From positions 3,953,501-4,017,500 of the forward strand of contig NC_090796.1 of the NCBI RefSeq assembly GCF_040054535.1: a stretch of DNA of 64,000 nt, given 5' to 3'. The DNA comes from Antennarius striatus. Taxonomy: Eukaryota > Chordata > Actinopteri > Lophiiformes > Antennariidae. The stretch's first letter is position 1, and each line of letters begins with the position of its first letter. The translations under genes and the position numbers were made by a program. The notes under the pieces were generated by a model. The model made no database searches. It was not told where the DNA came from and saw only the letters and a program-made list of their open reading frames with translations. Positions 35,601 to 45,378 of this stretch are shown in pieces.

Positions 35601-37657
35601 TAGAGGCCACGGTTCTGTTAAATCCAGCTTGTGTGAGCCTTGGAGGTTTTGTGTGTCAGAGCCCCGTTATGTGTGTGCAGTAAGGAGATTGTATATAATA
35701 TAATTTGGCACTAAGCTGTCTTAACGCGCCGTCATAGAGTCTTTACAATGTTAATGCTTCGCATAGTAATGGATCTGACTGGTTACACTTAAAGTCTCCG
35801 GGGCAACAGGACTTCCTGCTTGCGTCATCATGCAACAGAGGCGGTGCTGGTGATAACCAGAATGAGTCACATGACTGATTAAAGATTAAATCCACTTTAT
35901 TCGTCCACAAAATGGGGAAATTATGTTTTCCACTCCAGTTTTTTTTTGTACATGCATATACTGTATACATACATACATATATATATATAGTGTGTGTGTG
36001 TGTGTGTTCAGGGGCCTGTAGACATGCAGTTAATGAAAATCAGTACAAGAGAGGTGGAGGGATGGGTCGCGACTTCGGGGTGCGCCCCAATGAGCAGCTT
36101 GTGGGGGGGGGGCTTGCTCAAGGGCGCCTCGGCAGTGGCTGGGAGGTGAGCTGACACCTCCCACTGTCAGCTCCCACTCCGAAGATGTCTGGCTGGAGCA
36201 GAAATCGAACCGCCGAAGGCTGGGTGCTGTCTGGTCCCAAGACGTCCGCTCTACCGCTGAGCCACTGCCGCCCCCTCTACATGTTAGATTTGTCTGCAGA
36301 TAACCAGCTGTTTAATAAAGAGAACTGCCTACCCTAGTTATTTACAGTAACGCTGATCTTTTTTGTGAACCAGGGGAGATTTTTTACCTGATGGAGCAGA
36401 AGAAGGTTTCAGTGGAAGAGCTGGACTCGGTTACTCTAGACCAAGTGTGAGTATCTGGATTTGTTGCATTCCTGTCAGTTATATTTGTTTAAACTACATT
36501 GATTTGAAATTCTAACAGAGAAATTTGGCCAGTTATAAACATTCCAGCTAGTGAAGTCAATGATTATATTTATCACTCACTGTCTTTAGCAACTAAATTG
36601 ACTCATTTTATCAATTTATATACAAGTTTAATTCTGACTGAAGTGTAAGTTCTGTGCTGTTCTGACTATAAAATTAAATTATTTACCTGCTACTCTGATG
36701 ATTCCTTCTAAAATTCTGTTACAACTAGTCAAAGCAACAAAACATAAATCTGAACTCAAAATAATTCCGGTGATTATTTGGTACCTCAATGTTATTTCAA
36801 TGAGTTGCTATGGAGCTAAGCACCTATCCTCTCACCTCAGGCTGGGAGAGCCTGGAGACATGACGCTGTTCAGACATGAGGGCCGAGGCTCTGAAGGCTT
36901 CCTGGAGCACATCTTTAAACACGCTGCCAAAGAACTCTTTGGGCTGGACGTCCATGAGATCACATACAAAAACCTCAGGTGAGACTTATTATATTATTAT
37001 AGTAATGAGATTTATTCTGGATTGTAGCGCCATAGTGCTCTGAGTTCTCCAGGCCTGTCATCTAGTCTGATCAAATTATCTCTACTATCTCTGATCTAAA
37101 TTATCTCTACTCTAGTTTGAAAGGTCTAATCCTAAACTCTGTGTTCATTTTGTTAGAAACCGTGACTTCCAGGAAGTGACTCTGGAGAGAGATGGGGAAA
37201 CTCTGCTGCAATTTGCAGCCGTTTATGGTTTTAGGAACATCCAGACCCTGGTTCACCGAATGAGAAAAGGACGAGTGCCCTACCAGCTGGTGGAGGTGCT
37301 GTCCTGCACTGGAGGTAAAACCACTACTACCAGCATCAGTGTTTAAAATACGATAAGATTTGTTGTGTGGAGCTGCTGATGGTAGCCCCTGTTTTGTCTG
37401 TCTTCTAAGGGTGCTTAAGTGGCCGAGGTCAGACGGGGAGTGAGGCTGGGGCCCGGGTGGATAAAGCCCTGATCCAGCAGATGGAGGAAGCCTACAGCAG
37501 CCTGCCGGTCCATCTCCCAGAAGTTAACCCCATCATTCACACTCTTTATCAAGACTGGCTGCAAGGCCAGGATTCCCTGCAGGCCACCACCCTCCTGCAC
37601 ACACAGTACAGAAACCAGACTCTGAGCCACACACAGCCCCCACACATGCAGTGGTGA
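32635..37657 (+). CDS. narf: NARF, nuclear prelamin A recognition factor
   Basis: Iron-only-hydrogenase-like protein described as binding farnesylated prelamin A in the nucleus; its paralogue CIAO3 acts in cytosolic Fe-S assembly. Eleven coding exons: 32635-32691, 32787-32852, 33621-33749, 33849-33981, 34094-34228, 35055-35173, 35427-35556, 36374-36446, 36841-36978, 37157-37314 and 37410-37657. The total is 1386 nt, 461 aa (human about 456). Cysteine ligands are visible in [57 protein letters not shown] and [12 protein letters not shown]. Family landmarks: [20 protein letters not shown] and [10 protein letters not shown]; the chain ends in Trp. The ATG follows an acceptor at 32618. NARF rather than CIAO3 is chosen because of the N-terminus and synteny with HEXD and CYBC1. 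Confidence 0.95.
33290..33430 (+). repeat. Teleost repeat motif in NARF intron 3
   Basis: The stretch around 33323-33360 (attgaagaaggctcttgaat then gggaggagaaacatcttca), followed by ttgacctggatgattgagaa, is a decayed copy of a motif that I recognise as widely repeated in fish genomes. An open frame of 155 codons spans it (33014-33481), but the intron is flanked by good NARF exons and the frame shows no gene signals. Confidence 0.4.
35880..36274 (-). mobile_element. tRNA-derived SINE (family 2) in NARF intron 8
   Basis: On the minus strand the head reads gggggcggcagtggctcagc with ggtagagcgg next, and a clear B-box ggttcgatttc. The body shares ggtgtcagctcacctcccag with the other family copies. 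The 3' part includes tgtggacgaataaagtggat. A short TATA/TG repeat lies inside at 35980-36008. Confidence 0.85.
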
Positions 37658-38525
37658 ATTTTTCTTTTAAGACATTATGGATTTTGTCCATGCTGGCATG
37701 ACAGATACCACTACAGTTCAGAGATGCAGGTCTTCCATTTTGACTGCAAGGGACGAAGGTTGTTATTAAGTTAAACCTGTTGACAGCTAAGGGTCCACAG
37801 TCCAGAAAAACACCAACTTACACACTTTATACAGACTGGAACAGTGTTGTCAGATAAAGCTTAGCAAAAATTGACTTAAAAAGAAACCAGATCTATCCGA
37901 TGTCCTGACAAACAAGGACGTCTGCAGCTGGTGTTTGTCATTCTGAGAAAGCATGAATTGAACATGTGGATAATGAATGCTAGTTAGAGGAGTCTAATGG
38001 GTTCCAGATGTACGGATATGAAAATGTGTCTCCAATGCTCCTTACTTAAAGACTACAGTGTGTTGTCAAAGACATGATAACTATGCAACAGTTTGGTCAT
38101 CTTATCTCAACTGTTTGTCATTGTAAAATGAAGCTGCTGTGTAATTCCAGGGGCTAAAGGTCTTTAACACTTCCGCGAGTGTTTGCTTCTGAGTACCTAG
38201 CAGACAAATGTTTGGTAAAGAATCACTGGAGAAATAATTTTTTAATGGTACAAGATTGTTTCATTTGTATTAACACTTTATCATTCCACGAATGTGTACT
38301 TTTATGTTATTTGATGTTTTGTCTTTGCAGGATGAAACATTCATGTAAAGAACATATTCAGACAAGTGTCCCATTTCAGTACAATCTTCTGCGCGCTGCA
38401 GAAGATGTAGCTTTTATTTTTAAATGATAAGCAGATTAATTCTGTTATGTTGAGTTGGAGTGAAAAAAATGCTGAAAATCCACAGATCTGAGAAATTTTC
38501 TTTAAATATTTGACATATTTCATGG

Positions 38526-38531
38526 AATAAA
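38526..38531 (+). terminator. Candidate NARF polyadenylation signal
   Basis: AATAAA 869 bp after the NARF stop, within unique sequence; other AATAAA copies exist further right (38590-38690), so the used site is uncertain. Confidence 0.35.
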
Positions 38532-39159
38532 ATTTGCTGCATGATACACAGCAGATACAACTTAAAAATAATGAATGGAATGAATTGAAGAATAAAAACC
38601 CAATTGCAAGATATAAAAGAAGAAAGGATCAAAATGAAGTAGAGAATGGATAAGATGGAAAATGAATCGTGCTTGGTAAAACAATAAAGCAATGTGAACA
38701 TTTTGTATTTGACATTCAATTCAAGTGACAGGGCAGCAAACTCACATCTGATGAACTTCATGATCCTCATTCCTTTTCTTTTTAATATAAGCTAATCAAG
38801 TAGTATGTGTCAGAATTATGGAAATGGGCAACAAACGTATGGAAAACTTGTGAATGCTTGAAAACTCTCGATTGTACGGTTCCACTGGTAATGGGCTCCA
38901 CTTGTCAGGAGTCATAGTGTCACTATCAAGTAGGAGGAGGCATGCTCCAAAGAATTGGGCATTCACTAACAAAGATGGAAGATTTTCACCACTTTGTCAG
39001 CATTGCTGATATTAAATAGTACTACATAGTTTCTACATCAGCCAATTATAATGTCAAAAGATTCAGGAAATCTCTGCCTGCAGGATAAAATCATTGAATG
39101 TAGAGCATCAAGAACCTCAGACTGAAGTCCTAAAACAAGAAGAATGAGTAATCGGTTCA

Positions 39160-39295
39160 CCTAAGCTGCATGTTTTTTGGAGATGGGAGGAAGCTAGAGA
39201 ACCCCCGAACACAGAGAACATTCGAACTGCACAGAAAGGTATCAAACCCAGAACCTTCTTGTTATGCTACCCACTGAGACACTGTTGCCCCAAAT
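39160..39295 (-). mobile_element. SINE fragment (family 1) with tRNA-like head
   Basis: On the minus strand: ttggggcaacagtgtctcag, then tgggtagcataacaagaagg and ttctgggtttgatacc, followed by a body like that of the SINE at 15405. Degenerate and without target duplication. Confidence 0.6.
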
Positions 39296-39415
39296 AAGAA
39301 TTTCTTTTAAAATTCATCAGTGCGTCCTCTATTCCTTAGTGTTGAGAGTCGGTAGTGCTAAAATTCAAGTCATCTAGTTTGCTGTTTCAAATATATATCA
39401 GTATTTTCGAAGCAC

Positions 39416-39570
39416 TCTGTCTCGTGATGGTCTGAACACATTTCTGGGTTCACCGCCCAAAGAAGGATTGAAATATGCTGTCTACACTTGGTTGCCACAA
39501 GCCAGTTATCCCTGTGGCAGCCGCTCCTACTCATCACTGGAACCTCAAAAATCAGGATTGTGAGGCCCCA
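39416..39570 (-). pseudogene. 28S rRNA-like pseudogene fragment
   Basis: The minus strand contains ccacagggataactggcttg followed by tggcaaccaagtg, nearly the conserved 28S core around 'cacagggataactggcttgtggc'. Upstream, gggcctcacaatcctgat parallels 28S 'ggcctcacgatccttctga'. Downstream, ttcagaccatcacgagacag parallels 'tttagaccgtcgtgagacag'. All three are in the 28S order, with insertions and substitutions between them. It is a degenerate copy, not a functional rRNA. Confidence 0.7.
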
Positions 39571-41436
39571 CCTCCACTGTCAGGAGAGTGTTATTCAACC
39601 ATGTAATAACTGAGCTCCACGTTGTGGCAGGGCTGATTTCATGAACATGGCCGCGTTGATCACTGGACTGGGAACACTGGTGGATCTCTCTCCGTGCCGT
39701 ATGTTCTGCCTTGGTAATGACAACATACAACATTACATCATTTTTCTTCCAAGTAAGTCTTGAACTTGTGGTGTTTGCAGTTTGGGTCCATTCATTCTGG
39801 TACACATTGAACAGGTTCTACCATAAATAACTCTCTTTCACCAAAACATAACAGGCAGCTGTTATAACAGTTACAGCTACATTGATTTCCACTCAAAGAT
39901 GAACCCTTTCGACTCAAATGACCCCAAGAGTATGTCCAAAGACCACGCTCAGAACAAAATTTATGGAACAGCCACACACGTGACATAACGACAAAGAACA
40001 GATGACTGACACCATTTGTTTAATCTTTACAGCCGATGTGTCAATATGTCCAAGGTCCATGCGGTCCATGTCCATAGTAGTTTGAATAATACAGAAACAG
40101 CTAACAACACACTATTTAGGACCATAAAATTCCTTCATGTAAAATCGTGATTAAAAAAAGGTAATTTAATATCAAATCAAATCAATGATGATGGTGGAAG
40201 AGATTTGATCTTCAGAAAACTGAGGTATCTTTTCCCATTTGTTTATATCGTCATCTTTTTTTTCATCTCTGAGCAGCAGTAGCAAAGTTATTGATTCTTC
40301 TCTTTAGTCAAAATTCTTCATTTAAAACCCATCTGAATTAAAAGTCCAGTAATGTGTACAATAACAGGAGTCAGTGTAAAGAAACTGAACTGTATCTTTA
40401 CAAGTGAATTTCATTGAGGTAAGGAAATAAAGAAAAAGTGCTGTTATACTAATGTGCATTCAGTTTTTGTCTTTGCTTTTCATCACCTTTTCTTTTATCA
40501 CTTTTTACGTACAACTTACTTTTGGTCTAGAAAAATTATTTCAGTAATATATAAAAAGTATTTGGAGTTGCTTCAAGGTTTATATATACAAATATGTTGT
40601 ATTTTATTGTTATTCTTTAATCAACTGTGTAAATTAGTCATTGTGTGTGTTGTATTTGCTGTGATATCAGCTTATTCCTTCCTCTTTGAGGTGTATTTTT
40701 GGAATCCAACAATAAAGATCCCTGCGGCTCTCACGGGTTTAATCACAACACAAAATTGGCCACAACCTTGAATGTGAGCATTTACATAGACTAAAAATTA
40801 AAAAATATCATGTCATTTAGTAGAAGTACAGTAGTGGCACTAAAAAAGGAATTTTCAAGTACGAGTGAAGATTCTAAAATGCACCTGATTACTGATACAT
40901 TCTCTTAATGTAGGACACAACTTTATTGAGCTCCTTTTAGGGGGTTCCTTTAATGAGGAAGCTCAAGTTCCTCATCACCATGACTTTGAGTTTCCCTTGA
41001 TATAATATGGTGTTGATGGACATGTCAATAAAACAGACTTCAGCTGAGGCAGCAGTAACTCTCCATTTCTCCCTGCAGTGTCTCGAGGTTCTTTCTCCAT
41101 CTGTCGAGCAAAAGTCAACTCATTCGTTGAGATCAAATACAACATACTTTCGTCAGACCCAATGAGAATACCCGCACAGGGGTTTCCATGATAACAAGAA
41201 TGTTGTCTTTACCAATGTGGAAAACGAAAGCGTCACTGAGAATACTGCTGCTTAAATAAATGATGCTCAAATGTACCGGTACATAACTCTGTGTGCCACA
41301 GCTTTCTGAATTGCACGTGCATCTCAATGGACTAGGACATCGAGGAAAAGTTAATTTATTTCAGTAATTCCATTCCAACAAGGATATTTTAGAGATTTTT
41401 TGCACCCACAGTGAAATTTTAAAGCCTTTATGAAGA

Positions 41437-42763
41437 TTATTTAGGCTTTAGGTTGAACTGGTTTAGGGAGTCAATACAACGCAATGGTGTGTCGGTTAGG
41501 ACAGATAAGCACATGCAGTCCACAACCATCACCATGGTCTCCAAGGTGAGATTTGGGTTATCCACCTTCCATTTTTGCCGTGACTGGTATGAAAGGTATC
41601 CAAGGGGCTTTGAGTTTAGGATCTCCTCCACCTCTATCAACACTGTGTTCAACACCTCCTCTGTGACAGTTTGATCACCCAAGGTCACACGTAAGGCGGA
41701 CTTCATGGCTTTTACCTCCCTTTCCCAGGTTCCCCCGAAGTGTGGGGCATGAGGAGGGTTTCTCAAGAAACGGACTTTGTGTTTCAGTAGTTGTTCCTGA
41801 AGGGCAGGGTTCAACTGATCAAAGGTTCTCTGTAACTCTTTCGCCTCCAATAAAGTTGGTACCATGATCAGAAATTACCTCAAAGGGGTTTCCACGCCGA
41901 GCAACAAAGCGGCGGAAGGACATAAGGAAGCTGTCAGTGTCCAAACTGGCCAGGAGCTCGATGTGGACACAACGTGTCGTAAGGCATTTGAAAAGAATCC
42001 CCCACCTCTTCTCCTGTCTGCGGCCAACTTTGATGACGAAAGGACCAAAGCAGTCCATCCCAGTAGACCAGAAAGGAGGCTTGAATAAACGCTGGCGAGA
42101 TGGAGGTAAGTCAGACATCCGAGAGATCAGTGGTTTTGCTTTCCATTTCTTACAGTCAGTACATGAATGCTGGTGTTTCCTCACTGCTTGTCTCCCACGC
42201 AAGATCCAGTAGTTCCTCCTGAGGCTGGCAAAAACTCTCTCTGGGCCAGGATGGTGCAACTTGTGGTCATTATCCTTGATGAGCAGTTGTGTGATGTAGT
42301 GTTTTGGATCCAAGACTACTGGGTGGATAGTGTTGTAATCAAGATCCTCACTTTTCCGCAGTCGACCACCCACTCTAATTAGATTTAAGGTGTGATCAAA
42401 CTCAGGGGCCAGATTGTTTAGCCGGCTCTGATTAGGTACTGGTTTGCGTGTCCGTAGCAAAGTATACTCCTCTGGAAAACTCTCCTGTTGTGCATGCTGT
42501 AGAAGAAGAGTTTCCACATGAGATCTCTCAGGGCATTGAGAACCTGGATCCAATGATGAGATAATGTGTTGAGATGTGGCAACCACTAAATCTTCCCAGC
42601 ATGGGAAGTTAAGGATGTTAGAGGAAACGTTGGTCAAAATTATTTGGGTCATGCCACAGAATGCGGATTTTCTCAACTCTGCGCTGCATCGTTTGAAGGT
42701 GAGGATGGATTCAAGGGCCATTGGTGAGAAGGTAAGTACAGGAAAGGAGGGCCTTGATTCCAT
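41437..42763 (-). pseudogene. BEL/Pao pol, integrase part, frameshifted
   Basis: Two frames, 41819-42763 and 41437-41865, continue pol after frameshifts near 42685 and 41845. The first holds the end of the RNase H/A17 region, the zinc-binding HHPGPERVFASLRRNYW with CTDCKKWK, and the integrase core with catalytic Asp in TGMDCFGPF and ISDHGTNF. The second carries the catalytic Glu in HFGGTWEREVKAMKSAL. The C-terminal domain is partly deleted: sequence jumps from ILNSKPLGYLS to SRQKWKVDNPN, and then runs into LTR sequence. Confidence 0.85.
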
Positions 42764-45144
42764 TGATGCAGTGCAGCTAGTTCTGTGAGCGTTTTTCCTC
42801 TAGAAATATCATCCGCCGGATTGCTGGCTGAGTCAATGTACCTCCAGTCAGAACAATTTGTGTACTCAAGGATCTCCGTGATCCGATGGGCAACGAATAT
42901 CTTGTACTGACAAGACTCTGATTGCAGCCAGGTGAGAACAGTTGTGGAATCCGTCCACATCACCAAGCGGTGGAGTGGTAGAGTCAGCTCAGTCTGCAGC
43001 ATCTTTGCTAGTTGGGCCCCAGTAAGAGCAGCACACAATTCCAAGCGGGGTACAGTGATCTGCCGTCTTGGTGCTACCCTTAAACGAGCCATAACAAAAG
43101 CAACATGAACCTGTCCGTTTGAGTCCATGGTATGTAGATATGCGACAGAGCCATATGCTGCTTCAGAGGCGTCAGAAAACACATGTAATTCTCTTGTCAT
43201 GGAAGGATCTTGTTCTTCAGTAGGTCCATAACACCGTGGGACTTTGATTTGGGCCAATTGTGGGAGTTCCTTTTCCCGCAATGTCCAGGCTTTCACAAAG
43301 GCCTCTGGAAGACGTGGATCATCCCATTCCCGCTCTTTGGACCACAGTTTCTGAGGAAGGACTTTGGCACGGGTAGTGAATGGGATGATGAACCCGAGGG
43401 GATCATACTGGCTGGCCAGTATCCTGTACACATTGCGGAGGGTAAGGGTCTGGTACTGAACAGGTCTGTGTTTGTATCCCAGAGTGTCTGAAGAGCAGTA
43501 CCATATTAAGCCCAGTGTGCCTTCCCATGGATCGGTGCGGTCCTGACTCAGCCACAGTTCAGTGCTCTCTGATCGAGCCTCTTTGGGTAGATGCTCAACC
43601 ACTGAAGGAAGGTTACTGATCCACTGTCGGATTTCAAAGCCACCAGAGGCCAGTGATTCTCTGAGCTCATCAAGAAGGGTTCTGGCCTGCTCCTCATTTG
43701 GGAAACTCTGTAGACAGTTGTCTACATAGAATGACTGCAAGACTGATGCTAAGACATCTCCTTGGTCCACTTGATTGTCTCTCACATGACGCTGCAGGGC
43801 GTATGTGGCACAACAAGGACTGCATGTTGTGCCAAACGGCAGAACTTGCCACTCATAGACCTCCACTGGTTCTTCACGTCGCATGTTTCGCCATAAGAAA
43901 CAGAGGAGAGGTCTGTCTTCAGCCAGCAATCTGACCTGGTGAAACATAGCTTTAATATCACCAGAAATGGCAACAGAATGTTGATGGAAACGCAGCAGGA
44001 CACCCATCAAGGAAGGGCCTAGGATTGGACCAGGGAGAAGATGAACGTTTAAGATCTGCCCTTGGTATTGGAATGAGCAGTTGAACACCAGACGGTGTTT
44101 GTCATTGTGTTCCACAAGATGGTGGGGTATGTACCATGACTCATCGGTAGGGACCATTTCATGAGATCCAAGCTTCTTGACATATCCAGCGTCTAACAAC
44201 TTGTTGATCTCATGATCATAGATGGCTGCTTGCTCCGGATTTTTTAGCAGCTTCCGCTCTGTCCGTCTGAGGGTTGGTAGGACTGATTCCTTTGGTGCCT
44301 GCAGTTTAGGGGCATTCATCTTGCGAATTAGGGGAGTTATGTAACGATCAACTCCATTGACCTCCACCGTTATCGTTTGATTCTCAAGAAGAGCTAATGC
44401 CTCCTTATCTTGCTTGGAACGAGTGGTGATCTTCTCACTTAGGTAAGGAAGTACATCAACTTTCCACAGTCTTTCTACAGCACGGAAAAGTTCTGCATCT
44501 GGGGCTGTGCAAGATATGAACAAGGACTGAATTGTTGGACTGACCTCTCGAGAGAAAGAACTTGAGGTGGCAAGGAAATCCTCAGGGGTCATTGTTGGGC
44601 CTTGCAAAGCCCAACCAAGACGTGTGTGAACTGCTGCTGGGCCGCCCCCTTGACCCAAACGAACTCGCTCAACAGGACACACAAGATGAGGGTGATCTGA
44701 GCCAATAAGGAGAAGGGGCTGAACTTTCTGGAGAGCTTGGAGTGGTATGTCATGTAAATGTTTGAATCTTTGCATGACTTGAGGAGGATAGGACTGTGGT
44801 GCAAGGCCCAGTGTTTCAGCAGTGAAAGCATTTTGTATGATGAACTTCTTGTCTTTGTTTGATGCAGAGGAAACGTTGAAAGTAACTCTGGTACCCGTTA
44901 GGGTCTCAGTTCCTTGGCGGACAGTTTTCAGCATAAGGGACTCAGCCGCCCCATCAAGTCCAAGAAACCTGGCTGCAGTTGCTAGTAGCATAGTCCGCTC
45001 AGAACCATCATCTAATATAGCATAGGTTTCAAGTTGTCTTCCCCTGTAACTCAGCAAAACTCTGACTACTTTCAGAAGGACTCGTGAGCTGGAGCTGGAC
45101 CGTATGAGGCAAGAAGTACTAGGATCTCCCCTTGGTTGATTCAC
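42673..45144 (-). CDS. BEL/Pao pol: protease, reverse transcriptase, RNase H
   Basis: An 823-codon open frame. N-terminal retroviral-like aspartic protease (AILDDGSERTM, with the DDGSE active-site variant usual in BEL/Pao), then reverse transcriptase (HRLVFNCSFQYQGQ, ISGDIKAMFHQV, LPFGTTCSPCCATYAL, catalytic SFYVDNCLQSF), then the A17/RNase H-like region (ELHVFSDASEAAYGSVAYL, LELCAALTGAQLA, MWTDSTTVLTWL). It is in the same frame as gag, separated by one TAA. It ends at a frameshift near 42685. It is mobile-element coding sequence, not a host gene. Confidence 0.9.
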   Translation of the reverse strand: MNQPRGDPSTSCLIRSSSSSRVLLKVVRVLLSYRGRQLETYAILDDGSERTMLLATAARFLGLDGAAESLMLKTVRQGTETLTGTRVTFNVSSASNKDKKFIIQNAFTAETLGLAPQSYPPQVMQRFKHLHDIPLQALQKVQPLLLIGSDHPHLVCPVERVRLGQGGGPAAVHTRLGWALQGPTMTPEDFLATSSSFSREVSPTIQSLFISCTAPDAELFRAVERLWKVDVLPYLSEKITTRSKQDKEALALLENQTITVEVNGVDRYITPLIRKMNAPKLQAPKESVLPTLRRTERKLLKNPEQAAIYDHEINKLLDAGYVKKLGSHEMVPTDESWYIPHHLVEHNDKHRLVFNCSFQYQGQILNVHLLPGPILGPSLMGVLLRFHQHSVAISGDIKAMFHQVRLLAEDRPLLCFLWRNMRREEPVEVYEWQVLPFGTTCSPCCATYALQRHVRDNQVDQGDVLASVLQSFYVDNCLQSFPNEEQARTLLDELRESLASGGFEIRQWISNLPSVVEHLPKEARSESTELWLSQDRTDPWEGTLGLIWYCSSDTLGYKHRPVQYQTLTLRNVYRILASQYDPLGFIIPFTTRAKVLPQKLWSKEREWDDPRLPEAFVKAWTLREKELPQLAQIKVPRCYGPTEEQDPSMTRELHVFSDASEAAYGSVAYLHTMDSNGQVHVAFVMARLRVAPRRQITVPRLELCAALTGAQLAKMLQTELTLPLHRLVMWTDSTTVLTWLQSESCQYKIFVAHRITEILEYTNCSDWRYIDSASNPADDISRGKTLTELAALHQWNQGPPFLYLPSHQWPLNPSSPSNDAAQS

Positions 45145-45378
45145 TTCATGGAGGACGCCGAGGTGTTTACCCTTGCATTTTGGGCAAAGCTTCCTGAGGT
45201 CACAATTTGAGGCCTTATGGTTGCGTGCACATCTCCAGCAACGCCCTTTCTCTTGGATCCACCTTTTGACAGCATCCTTTGATAACTGACGGAAATCTGG
45301 ACAAACACTTAGGTGGTGGTCAGGAACATCACAGAAAGGACAGGTCTGCCCACGACGAATGGCAGATTCAGTTATAGG
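45145..45378 (-). other. Gag zinc-finger segment between gag stop and pol frame
   Basis: Continuous open sequence in the gag/pol frame that lacks only an ATG. It encodes two zinc-knuckle-like motifs, CPFCDVPDHHLSVC and CWRCARNHKASNCDLRKLCP, nucleic-acid-binding fingers expected near the gag-pol junction of this superfamily. Confidence 0.85.

Larger units (their letters stand above)
38532..41425. other. NARF-FDXR intergenic, no gene seen
   Basis: AT-rich intergenic DNA between the NARF 3' end and the BEL/Pao element. It contains a SINE fragment at 39160-39295 and a 28S-rRNA-like stretch at 39416-39570, listed separately. The remaining open frames (for example minus 38420-38770, plus 40454-40771) are low-complexity and lack splice or domain support. 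Confidence 0.6.

Noticed and set aside
32635-37657. Alternative identity as CIAO3 (NARFL) instead of NARF
   Set aside because: Both share the Fe-hydrogenase-like fold, but the N-terminal sequence and the HEXD-CYBC1 neighbourhood fit NARF.
39545-39986. Minus-strand frames considered as a retroviral envelope remnant
   Set aside because: No signal peptide, fusion-like or transmembrane segment; part of the stretch is better explained as 28S-like sequence.
41431-41518. Repeat considered as a host duplication unrelated to the LTR element
   Set aside because: It ends exactly at the LTR/primer-site border in the other copy and is flanked by the matching 5-bp target duplication.
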